Assembly (NCBI GenBank): GCA_015069525.1
Contig: SVIK01000014.1
Span: 1 to 19,054, forward strand
From: Clostridiales bacterium
GTDB lineage: Bacteria > Bacillota > Clostridia > Christensenellales > Borkfalkiaceae
Length of the DNA: 19,054 nucleotides
Reading direction: 5' to 3'
Shown: piece after piece, positions 6,747 through 13,427 of the stretch
Numbering within the stretch: position 1 is the stretch's first letter
Layout of the letters: every line of letters begins with the position of its first letter
Notes under the pieces: generated by a model
The model's database searches: none
The model's input: the letters and a program-made list of their open reading frames with translations, nothing else
What the model was told of the DNA's origin: nothing
Translations under genes and position numbers: made by a program

Positions 6747-7724
6747 TTACGCGGTTTTTTGATACAATTCCTTTAACGGCGTATACGGCGTGGGGGCAAG
6801 GGCAAAATATTCGTCCAGCTCGTTTTGAGGGATTTCAAACAGTTTTCTTGCCCGTTCGTCGTACACCTCTAAAACCAGATAACTCCCCCTTGAAACGTAG
6901 CGTAGGGCGTTTTTAATCGGGCAATCGACGGACACCGCCACCCGACGAATTTCCACCCCTTTTTTGATGGCGTCCACGCAGGAATACGCTATCTTTCCGT
7001 AAGCTACGGGATTGTTTTTATTGCCGAACGCTCCAACGAGCAAAAATATCGAAAAGGGTAGCAAGGAAAAATTTCTTTCCCCACTAAAAAGCAACACCGT
7101 AAACGCCGTGACGCCTAAAAACGCTATCCCCAGCGTAATGCAACGACAAACGCGGATAGCACACCGCTCCGCTTTCGCCTCGTCGCCGTAGCGTTTTGTA
7201 AGCGCCCTTGCAAGTACGCAACGCAAAATTCTTCCCCCGTCCAAGGGATACGCGGGCAATAAATTGACAAGCCCAATCGCAAGCGACGTAAAGCAAGCGG
7301 TGTCCGTAAAGGCGTACGTGTCGGGGGTAATCCACCAAAGCGCCACGAAAAAGCCCGCCGTAATCAAATTACAAAGAGGCCCCCAAAGCGCCACGATTAT
7401 CTCGTCTTTTAAAGATATTCCCTTCAAATCCCCGTCGATAACCGCCCCAAACGGCATCAACACGATTCGGTTGAGTTTATAGCCAAGCTTTGCGGAAGCA
7501 AAGGCGTGCGCGCACTCGTGCTGAACGGCAACCAAACAACTCATAAAAAAGACAAACAGTTCGCCTTTGAAACAGTACCACACCCCCACGAGCAAGAATA
7601 GGGGGTGTATCTTGAAAAATCCGCCCTCTTTCGACGGATTTTTTTCTTTTCCCTTGCGTGGGCGAAAAAAGCGACGATTTTCCCGTCGGCTTTCCCGTCG
7701 CTTTTCTCCATTACCTTTGCGCAC
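6747..7724 (-). CDS. spoIVFB: SpoIVFB-like intramembrane metalloprotease (site-2 protease, M50)
   Basis: Counting from the GTG at 7724 the protein has 325 residues. The zinc site is QHECAHAF (His69, Glu70, His73) with a third ligand, Asp162, in LLPAYPLDGGRIL. The flanking KIHPLF and VLMPFGAVIDGD segments match SpoIVFB, where they surround the first membrane helices. About four to six hydrophobic segments follow, then a cytosolic C-terminal region (about 245-325) resembling the SpoIVFB CBS-like domain. SpoIVFB cleaves pro-sigma-K in the outer forespore membrane. The frame opens at a TTG (7748), but AGGA placed 5 bases before GTG 7724, which itself starts one base after the spoIVFA stop, makes GTG the better choice. 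The N-terminal 38 residues are unusually basic. It is translationally coupled to the SpoIVFA-like gene upstream. Confidence 0.85.
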   Translation of the reverse strand: MRKGNGEKRRESRRENRRFFRPRKGKEKNPSKEGGFFKIHPLFLLVGVWYCFKGELFVFFMSCLVAVQHECAHAFASAKLGYKLNRIVLMPFGAVIDGDLKGISLKDEIIVALWGPLCNLITAGFFVALWWITPDTYAFTDTACFTSLAIGLVNLLPAYPLDGGRILRCVLARALTKRYGDEAKAERCAIRVCRCITLGIAFLGVTAFTVLLFSGERNFSLLPFSIFLLVGAFGNKNNPVAYGKIAYSCVDAIKKGVEIRRVAVSVDCPIKNALRYVSRGSYLVLEVYDERARKLFEIPQNELDEYFALAPTPYTPLKELYQKTA

Positions 7725-7725
7725 T

Positions 7726-8667
7726 TTATTCCTGCGTAATCCAAGCAAGACAATTTTCTTCCGTCACTTGGAAGCAATTTAACAGCTCGCCGTTCGAATA
7801 CATCGTCACTTGCACCTGCGCTTCACCGTCCGTATAGCCCACGGGCACGTTGGCTTTCACTTTGTCCCCCACTTCGTAATATACGCAATCCAACCCCTCG
7901 ATTACCCCCGTAAACGTATCGGAATGCCCGATTTTTACGGTATAAACGCCGTCGCCCGTTTGCATCACCTCCAAAACTTCGCCGTCCGCCGTGGGGTAGA
8001 CACAGCACTCCTTTTGGAAGGTGAGTACGCCCGTTTCACTCAACGAAAGCTCTACGTCCGTATATTCGCTTACCACGCTCGACAAAGTAAATTCCGTGTA
8101 CGTGCGGTTGTCCGTCTTTACTTCGTCACCTCCACCAAGCGAGCGGAAAAAGGTGTTGATTGCGCTGTTGGGCATAAAGACGTTGGTGAGGAATATCGCC
8201 CCGCAAAGCGCGCACACCGCCCCAAACTCTATGCCAAGCACTCGACGAACTTTGTTGCTTCCCAGCGCCTTATTCTTTTTTTCATACGGATAGGGGAGGG
8301 GCGTATCCTCGTCCATGCCCCCTTCAAAAGCTTCCGCTTCCTCAAAATACGGCCGTTCGTTTTCGCCGTATAAACGGAAAGTGTCAATCCGTTCAGGCAC
8401 GTCGTCAAAACGCAATTCTCCGCTACTGTTCGCGCTCTCGGCAAACAGCTCCGCTTCCGCCGTAATTTTCTCATCCGCGCTTTCGTGCAGTTTGTCGTTC
8501 ATTTGCGCTATCAGCGAATCTTTAATATCGGGCATGGGCACACCGTTTTGTTTTTCGTGCGCAAAAATCGTCTCTCTTTTTCTTCTCTTGCCGTGTTTTT
8601 TTTGCACCACGTTCACCGTGGACACGGGAATTTCCAGCATTTCCGCGTATTCAATTTCTTCGTTCAT
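7726..8667 (-). CDS. spoIVFA: SpoIVFA-like membrane protein with degenerate LytM (M23) domain
   Basis: The 313-residue protein has a long charged cytosolic N-terminal half (1-140), one membrane helix at about 147-165, and an outer-side LytM-like domain at about 219-285 (VYPTADGEVLEV, VYTVKIGHSDTF, YYEVGDKV). The M23 zinc ligands are not complete: His248 is present, but the usual YxHL position reads VIEGL, so it is unlikely to be an active peptidase. SpoIVFA anchors and inhibits SpoIVFB until cleaved by a forespore-signalled protease; the gene directly before spoIVFB fits that role. GGAG about 8 bases before the ATG supports the start. The N-terminal EYAEMLEIPVSTVNVV segment is followed by a basic stretch, KKHGKRRKR. 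A sigma-E-like promoter lies about 30 bases upstream. Confidence 0.8.
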   Translation of the reverse strand: MNEEIEYAEMLEIPVSTVNVVQKKHGKRRKRETIFAHEKQNGVPMPDIKDSLIAQMNDKLHESADEKITAEAELFAESANSSGELRFDDVPERIDTFRLYGENERPYFEEAEAFEGGMDEDTPLPYPYEKKNKALGSNKVRRVLGIEFGAVCALCGAIFLTNVFMPNSAINTFFRSLGGGDEVKTDNRTYTEFTLSSVVSEYTDVELSLSETGVLTFQKECCVYPTADGEVLEVMQTGDGVYTVKIGHSDTFTGVIEGLDCVYYEVGDKVKANVPVGYTDGEAQVQVTMYSNGELLNCFQVTEENCLAWITQE

Positions 8668-8703
8668 ACAAATTTCTCCTTACCGCTTTTTTATCTCTAT
8701 CTT

Positions 8704-8732
8704 ATTCTATGCACGTCCACGAGGGAATAGAA
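8704..8732 (-). promoter_or_regulatory. Sigma-E-like promoter of the spoIVFA-spoIVFB operon
   Basis: On the minus strand TTCTATT (8732-8726), 14 bases, CATAGAAT (8711-8704). The known mother-cell sigma-E consensus has a -35 like KMATATT and a -10 like CATACANT with about 14 bases between. The -10 differs at one position, the -35 at two. The predicted start is about 30 bases before the spoIVFA ATG. No good sigma-A promoter is visible here. Confidence 0.5.
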
Positions 8733-8742
8733 CGAAAGGGTG

Positions 8743-8791
8743 AAAAAACACTAAAAATAGTGCGTATTCAGGCTTACCCCCCAATACGCAC
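8743..8791 (-). terminator. Intrinsic terminator after the SSB-like gene
   Basis: GTGCGTATT (8760-8768) and AATACGCAC (8783-8791) form a perfect 9-bp stem around a 14-base loop. On the minus strand it is followed by TATTTTTAGTG and six T (8748-8743). It separates the deacetylase/SSB-like unit from spoIVFA. Confidence 0.75.
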
Positions 8792-8812
8792 CGCTTTTAC
8801 GAATAATTTTTA

Positions 8813-9517
8813 TCAATAATCGGAGGACGCCACGTGCATCTCCGCCTTTTGCGAGAGGGAATATAAATCGAATTCCCCGTCCAAATCGAACTCCTCGTCC
8901 GCCTCAAACGCAGCGAGCTTGGAAACGGATACCTCGTACGCCGTCATCGTCTTGCTCTCCGTTTCGGATAATTTCTTTTGATACTCACGGCTTTGTATTC
9001 TGCCGGAAACGGCGATTCTATCGCCCACACCGAGGTTCTTCACAAAGCGCGCGTTTCTTCCCCAAGCAATGCAGGGGATATAATCGGATTTGTTATACGC
9101 GCGGTTGACGGCGATAAGCACGTCCGCAATCTCCCGATTAAAGGGCGTCGTTCGATATACGGGCGGTTTGCAGATATACCCACTCAGCAATATGCTGTTG
9201 GGATTCTTTTCAGGGGCTTCTTCTAAAAGCTCTCTAACGAACACCGTCAACATTAGCCTCGATTTTCCGTTTTCTATCTTATTATAGCTTCTAAATTGTC
9301 CCACAGCGCAAATAGTTTTGCCCTTGCAAAGCATACCCCCTTGAATTAGCCGTTCGGAAAGAGTGACGGGCAAAATATCCGCCTGCCCTGAAAGCCTCAT
9401 CACCTTTACGAAAAATTCGTAAAAGCCCTCTCCGTATACCTCGTGGGAAAAGGTCGCGTCGCTGACGATTTCCCCCATAACGTACGCCTTGTTGTTTTTT
9501 TCTGTCACGTAGTTCAT
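8813..9517 (-). CDS. Tandem OB-fold single-stranded DNA-binding protein, SSB-like
   Basis: The 234-residue protein appears to contain two OB folds. The first (about 10-100) is divergent, starting NKAYVMGEIVSD. The second (about 107-205) is clearly SSB-like: ILLSGYICKPPVYRTTPFNR, then ADVLIAVNRAY, YIPCIAWGRNARFV, and GDRIAVSGRIQSREY. The C-terminus is acidic (DEEFDLDGEFDLYS) but lacks the DDDIPF-type tip by which housekeeping SSB recruits partners, so it is probably an accessory paralogue rather than the main SSB. AGGAGGT 5-6 bases before the ATG gives a firm start. It follows the PdaB-like gene by 58 bases with no clear terminator or promoter between, so readthrough from that gene is likely, and it ends at its own terminator. 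It may therefore be expressed during sporulation; that part is inference. Confidence 0.8.
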   Translation of the reverse strand: MNYVTEKNNKAYVMGEIVSDATFSHEVYGEGFYEFFVKVMRLSGQADILPVTLSERLIQGGMLCKGKTICAVGQFRSYNKIENGKSRLMLTVFVRELLEEAPEKNPNSILLSGYICKPPVYRTTPFNREIADVLIAVNRAYNKSDYIPCIAWGRNARFVKNLGVGDRIAVSGRIQSREYQKKLSETESKTMTAYEVSVSKLAAFEADEEFDLDGEFDLYSLSQKAEMHVASSDY

Positions 9518-9575
9518 AAATACCTCCTATCGTATCCGTTTTACTTTTTTTCATCTATCCCCAAACACGTGCGCA

Positions 9576-10388
9576 TTAAACGCTACTATGTTGTCTGCCG
9601 TTTGCGTCCACCGTATAGTTTTCTTTATAAATGAGCTCTCCAATCGGCACAAATTCGAACCCTTTATTTTTCAGCGTGGAAAAGATAAGTGGCAACGCCT
9701 CGGCGGTATGTAAACCGTTATTGTGGCAAAGAATAATCGAGCCGTTTTTTGCGCCGTTAATAATCCGCATAGCTATCTCCGTTGCCGACAAATTTTTCCA
9801 ATCGAGCGAATCCACGTCCCATTGAATCGTATATAGCCCCATATCTTTCGCCGTATCGATTAAAAGATTGTCGTAATCGCCGTACGGCGCGCGAAAGAGG
9901 TTGGTTTTCTGCCCCGTAGCCTTTTCTATCGCCTCGCAAGAGCTCCTTAATTCCTCCCGAATTTCCTTTTCCGAAAGCTTGCTCATATACGAGTGCGTTC
10001 GGCTATGCGTACCGAGCTCGTGCCCCTTTTCCACGATACTCGACGCGTACATGGGGTACTTCTCCACCCAAAACTGCACGGCAAAAAAGGTACAGCGGAC
10101 GTCGTTTTTTTCCATGATATCCAACAGCTTTTCCGTGTATTCTACACCCCAAGCGCAATCGAAGCTAATCGCCACCTTTTTCTCCGCCGTCTCCACGGAA
10201 TAAATGGGCAATACGCGGCTGCTCCCCGCCGTTTTTACCGCTTCGCGTTTCACAACGTACGTCGGCACGGACACGATAACAAAGAGCGCGCAAAATAGGG
10301 TGACGAGCACCGCCGTCAAGCCTATTTTTTCCCTGCTTCCACGCCCGTACGTCCGCTTGCTTTTGCGTATTTTTTTCGTCCTATCCAT
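9576..10388 (-). CDS. PdaB-like polysaccharide deacetylase family protein (CE4), probable sporulation protein
   Basis: The 270-residue protein has a basic N-terminus, a membrane anchor at about 22-45 (AVLVTLFCALFVIVSVPTY) and an extracytoplasmic NodB/CE4 domain from about 70 to 255. Motif 1 is SFDCAWG with Asp77 kept but the second Asp, normally a metal ligand, replaced by Cys78; motif 2 is THSRTH (His128, His132); motif 3 is RAPYGDYD (166-173); then WDVDSLDW (190-197) and ILCHN with His222. The SFDxxWG form is typical of the PdaB subgroup, which is needed for late spore stability in Bacillus, possibly by acting on peptidoglycan. The ATG at 10388 is the only plausible start, although its ribosome binding site (GGAA) is weak. 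A strong sigma-E-like promoter lies about 110 bases upstream. Confidence 0.85.
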   Translation of the reverse strand: MDRTKKIRKSKRTYGRGSREKIGLTAVLVTLFCALFVIVSVPTYVVKREAVKTAGSSRVLPIYSVETAEKKVAISFDCAWGVEYTEKLLDIMEKNDVRCTFFAVQFWVEKYPMYASSIVEKGHELGTHSRTHSYMSKLSEKEIREELRSSCEAIEKATGQKTNLFRAPYGDYDNLLIDTAKDMGLYTIQWDVDSLDWKNLSATEIAMRIINGAKNGSIILCHNNGLHTAEALPLIFSTLKNKGFEFVPIGELIYKENYTVDANGRQHSSV

Positions 10389-10496
10389 AGTAGCAATTCC
10401 ACTCCGTCAAAATTTCAAAGAATACCGCTTTTTTTGTCCGTTTTTGTAAAAAACGCCGTGCACTATTTTGCGAACGGATTTTTTATCCGTCAACTT

Positions 10497-10525
10497 ATCG
10501 TATGCGCGTCCATTTACGAATATAC
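10497..10525 (-). promoter_or_regulatory. Sigma-E-like promoter of the PdaB-like gene
   Basis: On the minus strand GTATATT (10525-10519), 14 bases, CATACGAT (10504-10497). Each box misses the sigma-E consensus (KMATATT / CATACANT) by one position. The spacing is the same as for the candidate before spoIVFA. A weaker sigma-A-type pair, TTGACG (10493-10488) and CAAAAT (10470-10465) with 17 bases between, lies just downstream, so dual control is possible. The leader would be about 100 bases and carries an ACGGAT/ATCCGT hairpin near 10474-10490. Confidence 0.6.
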
Positions 10526-10590
10526 CCCTCGAAAAAAGGGAAAAAGAAAGATTTTCTCCACCTTTATTTTGTGTTTCTTTATGAAATAGG

Positions 10591-10619
10591 TTTACTTTTT
10601 TCTTCGTTTCGTGTATAAT
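10591..10619 (+). promoter_or_regulatory. Sigma-A promoter placed directly before a start codon
   Basis: TTTACT (10591-10596), exactly 17 bases, TATAAT (10614-10619). Only six bases separate the -10 box from the ATG at 10626, so transcription should begin at or within a base or two of the start codon. Confidence 0.75.
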
Positions 10620-10625
10620 ACGAAT

Positions 10626-10880
10626 ATGAGAATTTGGGCAAAACTGATGACAGATGGAAAAATCTGCGAACAATACGTATACGAAAACGCCGAACGGCTC
10701 AGCTATTCCCGCTTTTTCGATTATTTGACGGATATCTGCCAAACGATGGATATCCCTACCCCCGTATTGACGAAAACGCATATTTTTAATTTCGCCAAAT
10801 TCAACCACGTAAAATTTATCCCGCGCGATTTTGTGGAAAGCTTGGGATACGATTGTTTATTTTTAGAAAATCTTATATAA
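10626..10880 (+). CDS. Small conserved protein of unknown function, apparently leaderless mRNA
   Basis: An 84-residue protein opening MRIWAKLMTDGKICEQYVYE. I recall similar small hypothetical proteins beginning MRxWxKLM, with a DIPTPV segment and a FNxxKFxPxDFVE segment, in Bacillota genomes (here DIPTPVL near 43-49 and FNHVKFIPRDFVESLGYD near 59-76), but I know no function. It has no signal peptide, membrane helix or Cys cluster; it looks like a compact alpha/beta protein. The frame also contains an ATG at 10611, but that lies upstream of the predicted transcription start, so MRIW is the better start. There is no ribosome binding site because the -10 box ends six bases before it. The stop codon lies inside the palindrome that precedes the Lrp-type gene, and the two genes are 28 bases apart. 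Confidence 0.75.
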   Translation: MRIWAKLMTDGKICEQYVYENAERLSYSRFFDYLTDICQTMDIPTPVLTKTHIFNFAKFNHVKFIPRDFVESLGYDCLFLENLI

Positions 10881-10892
10881 CTTGTTATATAA
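10873..10892. promoter_or_regulatory. Perfect palindrome before the Lrp-type gene, candidate autoregulatory operator
   Basis: TTATATAAC (10873-10881), TT, GTTATATAA (10884-10892): perfect 9-bp arms two bases apart. It covers the stop codon of the small upstream gene and ends three bases before the AAGGAG of the Lrp gene. Lrp/AsnC regulators commonly bind AT-rich palindromes near their own start, so an operator is plausible. A hairpin with a two-base loop is sterically poor, which favours a DNA site over an RNA structure. Confidence 0.5.
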
Positions 10893-10908
10893 CACAAGGA
10901 GAAAAACT

Positions 10909-11400
10909 ATGACGGCATTAGAAAAGGACATTTTGAACGTACTCACCGAAGACGCACGTATTAGCCCTAAGAAAATTTCGGCTATGCTTTCCGTAGACGA
11001 AGAGGAAGTGAAAACGTGTATCAAGAATATGGAAAAGAGCGGTTTGCTCGTAAAATACACGGCAATCGTCAACGACGAAAAAGCGGACGACTCCGTCGTT
11101 TGCGCGCTTATCGAAGTGAAAGTGACGCCCAAGAAAAAGGAAGGCTTTGACGGTATCGCCAAGCAAATCGCCTCCTTCCCCGAGGTAAAATCGGTGTATC
11201 TTATGAGTGGCGCTTACGATTTGGCGGTATTCGTAGAGGATAGGTCCTTGCAACAAGTGTCCCGCTTCGTATCCGAACGTATCTCCACCTTTGACGGGGT
11301 TTTGAGTACGGCAACCCATTTCATTTTAAAGAAATACAAAATCGAAGGGGTAGCGACGGAAAAAGAGGACGCCGATTACCGTCTTTCCGTGCAAGCGTAA
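10909..11400 (+). CDS. Lrp/AsnC family transcriptional regulator
   Basis: The 163-residue protein has the two-domain Lrp layout: an N-terminal winged helix-turn-helix (MTALEKDILNVLTEDARISP, then KKISAMLSVDEEEVKTCIKNM, residues 1-45) and a C-terminal RAM ligand/oligomer domain (about 65-145; VVCALIEVKVTPKK, FPEVKSVYLMSGAYDLAVFV). I take the ATG at 10909 with AAGGAG (10896-10901) seven bases before it; the frame extends up to 10882 but the family starts at MTALEKD. An aminotransferase gene follows after 95 bases; Lrp plus PatA-type aminotransferase pairs occur in many Bacillota, so it probably senses an amino acid and controls its neighbour and itself. Confidence 0.93.
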   Translation: MTALEKDILNVLTEDARISPKKISAMLSVDEEEVKTCIKNMEKSGLLVKYTAIVNDEKADDSVVCALIEVKVTPKKKEGFDGIAKQIASFPEVKSVYLMSGAYDLAVFVEDRSLQQVSRFVSERISTFDGVLSTATHFILKKYKIEGVATEKEDADYRLSVQA

Positions 11401-11406
11401 TGCGTT

Positions 11407-11427
11407 GTCGTGGCACACCGCCACGAC
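11407..11427 (+). other. Hairpin between the Lrp and aminotransferase genes
   Basis: GTCGTGG (11407-11413) and CCACGAC (11421-11427) form a perfect 7-bp stem with a 7-base loop. No T run follows, so it is not an intrinsic terminator; it may stabilise the mRNA or adjust expression within the pair. No separate promoter for the aminotransferase is obvious in the 95-base gap. Confidence 0.45.
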
Positions 11428-11495
11428 CTCCCATCTTCCGTTGTCGCCCGTTGAAAGCGATAGCGTAAACATTTATTCATAAAGGAACGAAAACT

Positions 11496-12662
11496 ATGCG
11501 CGATTTTGTCAATCAAAAAGCGAAAATGATACAGCCGAGCGGTATTCGAAAATTCTTCGATATCGTGCGGGAAACGGAGGGTGCTATCTCCCTTGGCGTG
11601 GGCGAGCCTGATTTCGTCACGCCTTGGAAAGTCCGTTCCGCCGCGATAACCTCCCTGCAAAGAGGGTATACGCAGTACACGGGCAACCGCGGTTTGCCCC
11701 AGCTTTTACAGCTTGTATCCAGATACTTAAACGAACGCTTTGGCTTGGAATACGACCCCAAGCATATCCTCATCACCGTCGGCGGGAGCGAGGCTATCGA
11801 CCTTGCGCTCCGCGCGTGTGTAGAGCAGGGCGACGAAATCCTCGTACCCGACCCTGCCTACGTTTCGTACGCACCCCTCGTATCCCTTTCGGACGGCGTA
11901 CCCGTACACGTAGAGTGCCGTGAAGAGGACAATTTCGTCTTGAAACCCGAATATCTTGAAAAGGCGATTACGGAAAAGACGAAAGCGATTATCCTCACCT
12001 ATCCCAATAACCCTACGGGCGCAATTATGACGAAGGAGCAGTTGCAAGCGATTGCCGACGTGATTATCCGCCACGATATCCTCGTAATTACCGACGAAAT
12101 CTACGCGGAGCTCACCTACGGGCGCAAACACGCGAGCATCGCCTCTATCCCCGGCATGAAAGAGCGCACGGTATATATCGGCGGTTTTTCCAAGGCGTTT
12201 GCGATGACGGGCTGGCGTTTGGGTTTTGCATGTGCGCCTGCGGAAATTGACGACGCCATGTTCAAAATTCACCAATACGGTATGCTTTGCGCGCCCATTA
12301 TGTCCCAATACGCGGCGATTGAAGCGTTAAAAGACGGGCTTTCCGACAACTTTGCAACCGTGGAAGAAATGCGCGATTCGTACGATAAGAGAAGAAGATT
12401 CGTGCTCCACTCCTTGCAAGAAATCGGTTTGCATTGTTTCGAACCGCAAGGCGCGTTTTACGCTTTCCCTTCCGTAAAATCGACGGGCATGAAGGCGGAC
12501 GCGTTCGCCGACGGACTGCTGAAAGCGCAAAAGGTAGCGGTAGTCCCCGGCACCGCGTTTGGAAAATTTGGGGAATATAACCTCCGCCTTTCGTATGCTA
12601 CGAGTATGAACTCCCTTTCCGAAGCGTTCGACAGAATGTCCGCATATTTGTCGAAACTTTGA
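11496..12662 (+). CDS. PLP-dependent class I/II aminotransferase, PatA-like
   Basis: The 388-residue protein is a fold type I aminotransferase of subgroup I. Substrate and cofactor landmarks are GVGEPDF (34-40), YTGNRG (61-66), NNPTG (171-175), DEIYAEL (200-206), the PLP-binding Lys233 in GGFSKAFAMTGWRLGF, and Arg in the C-terminal NLRLSYA motif that binds the substrate carboxylate. It transfers amino groups between an amino acid and a 2-oxo acid. B. subtilis PatA, an aromatic or N-acetyl-diaminopimelate aminotransferase, is the closest type I can name; the amino acid used cannot be read from sequence alone. AAGGA about 9 bases before the ATG. Its place after an Lrp-type gene suggests amino-acid-responsive control. 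Confidence 0.92.
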   Translation: MRDFVNQKAKMIQPSGIRKFFDIVRETEGAISLGVGEPDFVTPWKVRSAAITSLQRGYTQYTGNRGLPQLLQLVSRYLNERFGLEYDPKHILITVGGSEAIDLALRACVEQGDEILVPDPAYVSYAPLVSLSDGVPVHVECREEDNFVLKPEYLEKAITEKTKAIILTYPNNPTGAIMTKEQLQAIADVIIRHDILVITDEIYAELTYGRKHASIASIPGMKERTVYIGGFSKAFAMTGWRLGFACAPAEIDDAMFKIHQYGMLCAPIMSQYAAIEALKDGLSDNFATVEEMRDSYDKRRRFVLHSLQEIGLHCFEPQGAFYAFPSVKSTGMKADAFADGLLKAQKVAVVPGTAFGKFGEYNLRLSYATSMNSLSEAFDRMSAYLSKL

Positions 12663-12724
12663 TAAAATAGGGGCAAAAGAGCGGTAAAAAAGGCTGAAAC
12701 TTTGTGGAAATCTTTTAAAAAGCA

Positions 12725-12753
12725 TTGACAAGGAAGAGAAAATACTATATAAT
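12725..12753 (+). promoter_or_regulatory. Consensus sigma-A promoter of greA-lysS
   Basis: TTGACA (12725-12730), 17 bases, TATAAT (12748-12753): both boxes and the spacing are perfect. Transcription should start near 12760, leaving a leader of about 165 bases before greA. Confidence 0.88.
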
Positions 12754-12767
12754 AATAAGGAAAATAA

Positions 12768-12809
12768 CGCCGTGGCTTTTTCGGGCAGGAAAAGTCACGG
12801 TGGATTTTT
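12768..12809 (+). promoter_or_regulatory. Terminator-like hairpin in the greA-lysS leader, possible attenuator
   Basis: Bases 12768-12781 (CGCCGTGGCTTTTT) can pair with 12789-12802 (GAAAAGTCACGGTG): 14 pairs including three G-U, with a 7-base loop, then TGGA and five T. It begins within ten bases of the predicted transcription start, which is the place expected of an attenuator or a roadblock, since as a terminator for the upstream gene it would sit downstream of the greA promoter. No T-box signature was recognised. A further ACGG/CCGT stem is possible at about 12829-12842. Confidence 0.5.
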
Positions 12810-12923
12810 GTTCGTTCCGATAGGCGGACGGTTTTATCCGTTCTCACGTATGTTAGGTTGTTTTTGTATTGCATACGCGCAAAACCAAACGCAAAAAACA
12901 AGCGGGACGATAAGGAGATATAT

Positions 12924-13397
12924 ATGGCAGAACAGCAATACATGATGACGCAAAAAGGCTATGACGAGGCAAAGGAAAAGCTTACCTATTTGCAAACGAT
13001 TAAGCGCCAAGAAATCGTAGAACGCATCGCCGAAGCAAGAAGCCACGGCGACTTGTCGGAAAATGCAGAATACGACGCAGCCCGCAACGAACAAGCGGCA
13101 AACGAATTGGAAATTGCCGACCTTGATTATAAGCTGAAAAACGCGGTTATCATCGAAGAAAGTAGCGACAACACCTTCGTACACATCGGTTCGAAAGTGC
13201 GCGTTTACGACGAGGATTTGGACGAAGAAGAAATCTACGAGATTACGGGTTCGATGGAGGCAAACGCTATCGAAAACAAAATCTCCAACGATTCCCCCGT
13301 CGGCTCTGCGCTTTTGAAGCACAAGAAAGGTGATGTCGTAAAAGTATCCGCACCCAACGGCGAATACGAATTACTTATCAAGGAAATTTTTAACTAA
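12924..13397 (+). CDS. greA: Transcription elongation factor GreA
   Basis: The 157-residue protein has the full GreA layout: an N-terminal antiparallel coiled coil (about 1-75) whose tip reads SHGDLSENAEYDAA, with the acidic residues Asp43 and Glu46 that reach into the secondary channel of RNA polymerase, and a C-terminal FKBP-like domain (about 80-157; VHIGSKVRV, ISNDSPVGSALL, HKKGDVVKV). GreA stimulates cleavage of backtracked RNA. The frame opens at 12858, but AAGGAG (12912-12917) 6 bases before the ATG at 12924 marks the true start. lysS follows after 30 bases without a terminator, a pairing common in Clostridia. Confidence 0.97.
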   Translation: MAEQQYMMTQKGYDEAKEKLTYLQTIKRQEIVERIAEARSHGDLSENAEYDAARNEQAANELEIADLDYKLKNAVIIEESSDNTFVHIGSKVRVYDEDLDEEEIYEITGSMEANAIENKISNDSPVGSALLKHKKGDVVKVSAPNGEYELLIKEIFN

Positions 13398-13427
13398 CGC
13401 AAAGTAGCGAAGAACGAGAGGTTAACC

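Noticed and set aside
9529..9557. Sigma-E-like -10 (GATACGAT) directly before the SSB-like gene
   Set aside because: The base 14 positions upstream gives TAGATGA, which does not resemble a sigma-E -35, and the box overlaps the ribosome binding site region.
10386..10411. TTGACG and a TGGATA 17 bases later at the start of the PdaB-like gene
   Set aside because: Transcription would start inside the coding region and the -10 is poor; better promoters lie upstream.
10407..10808. Minus-strand frame of 133 codons overlapping the small MRIW gene
   Set aside because: It overlaps both the PdaB promoter region and the plus-strand gene, which has a consensus promoter and a recognisable conserved sequence; the minus frame has neither.
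12760..12923. T-box riboswitch before greA-lysS
   Set aside because: No AGGGTGG-type T-box core or specifier-loop layout is visible in the leader.
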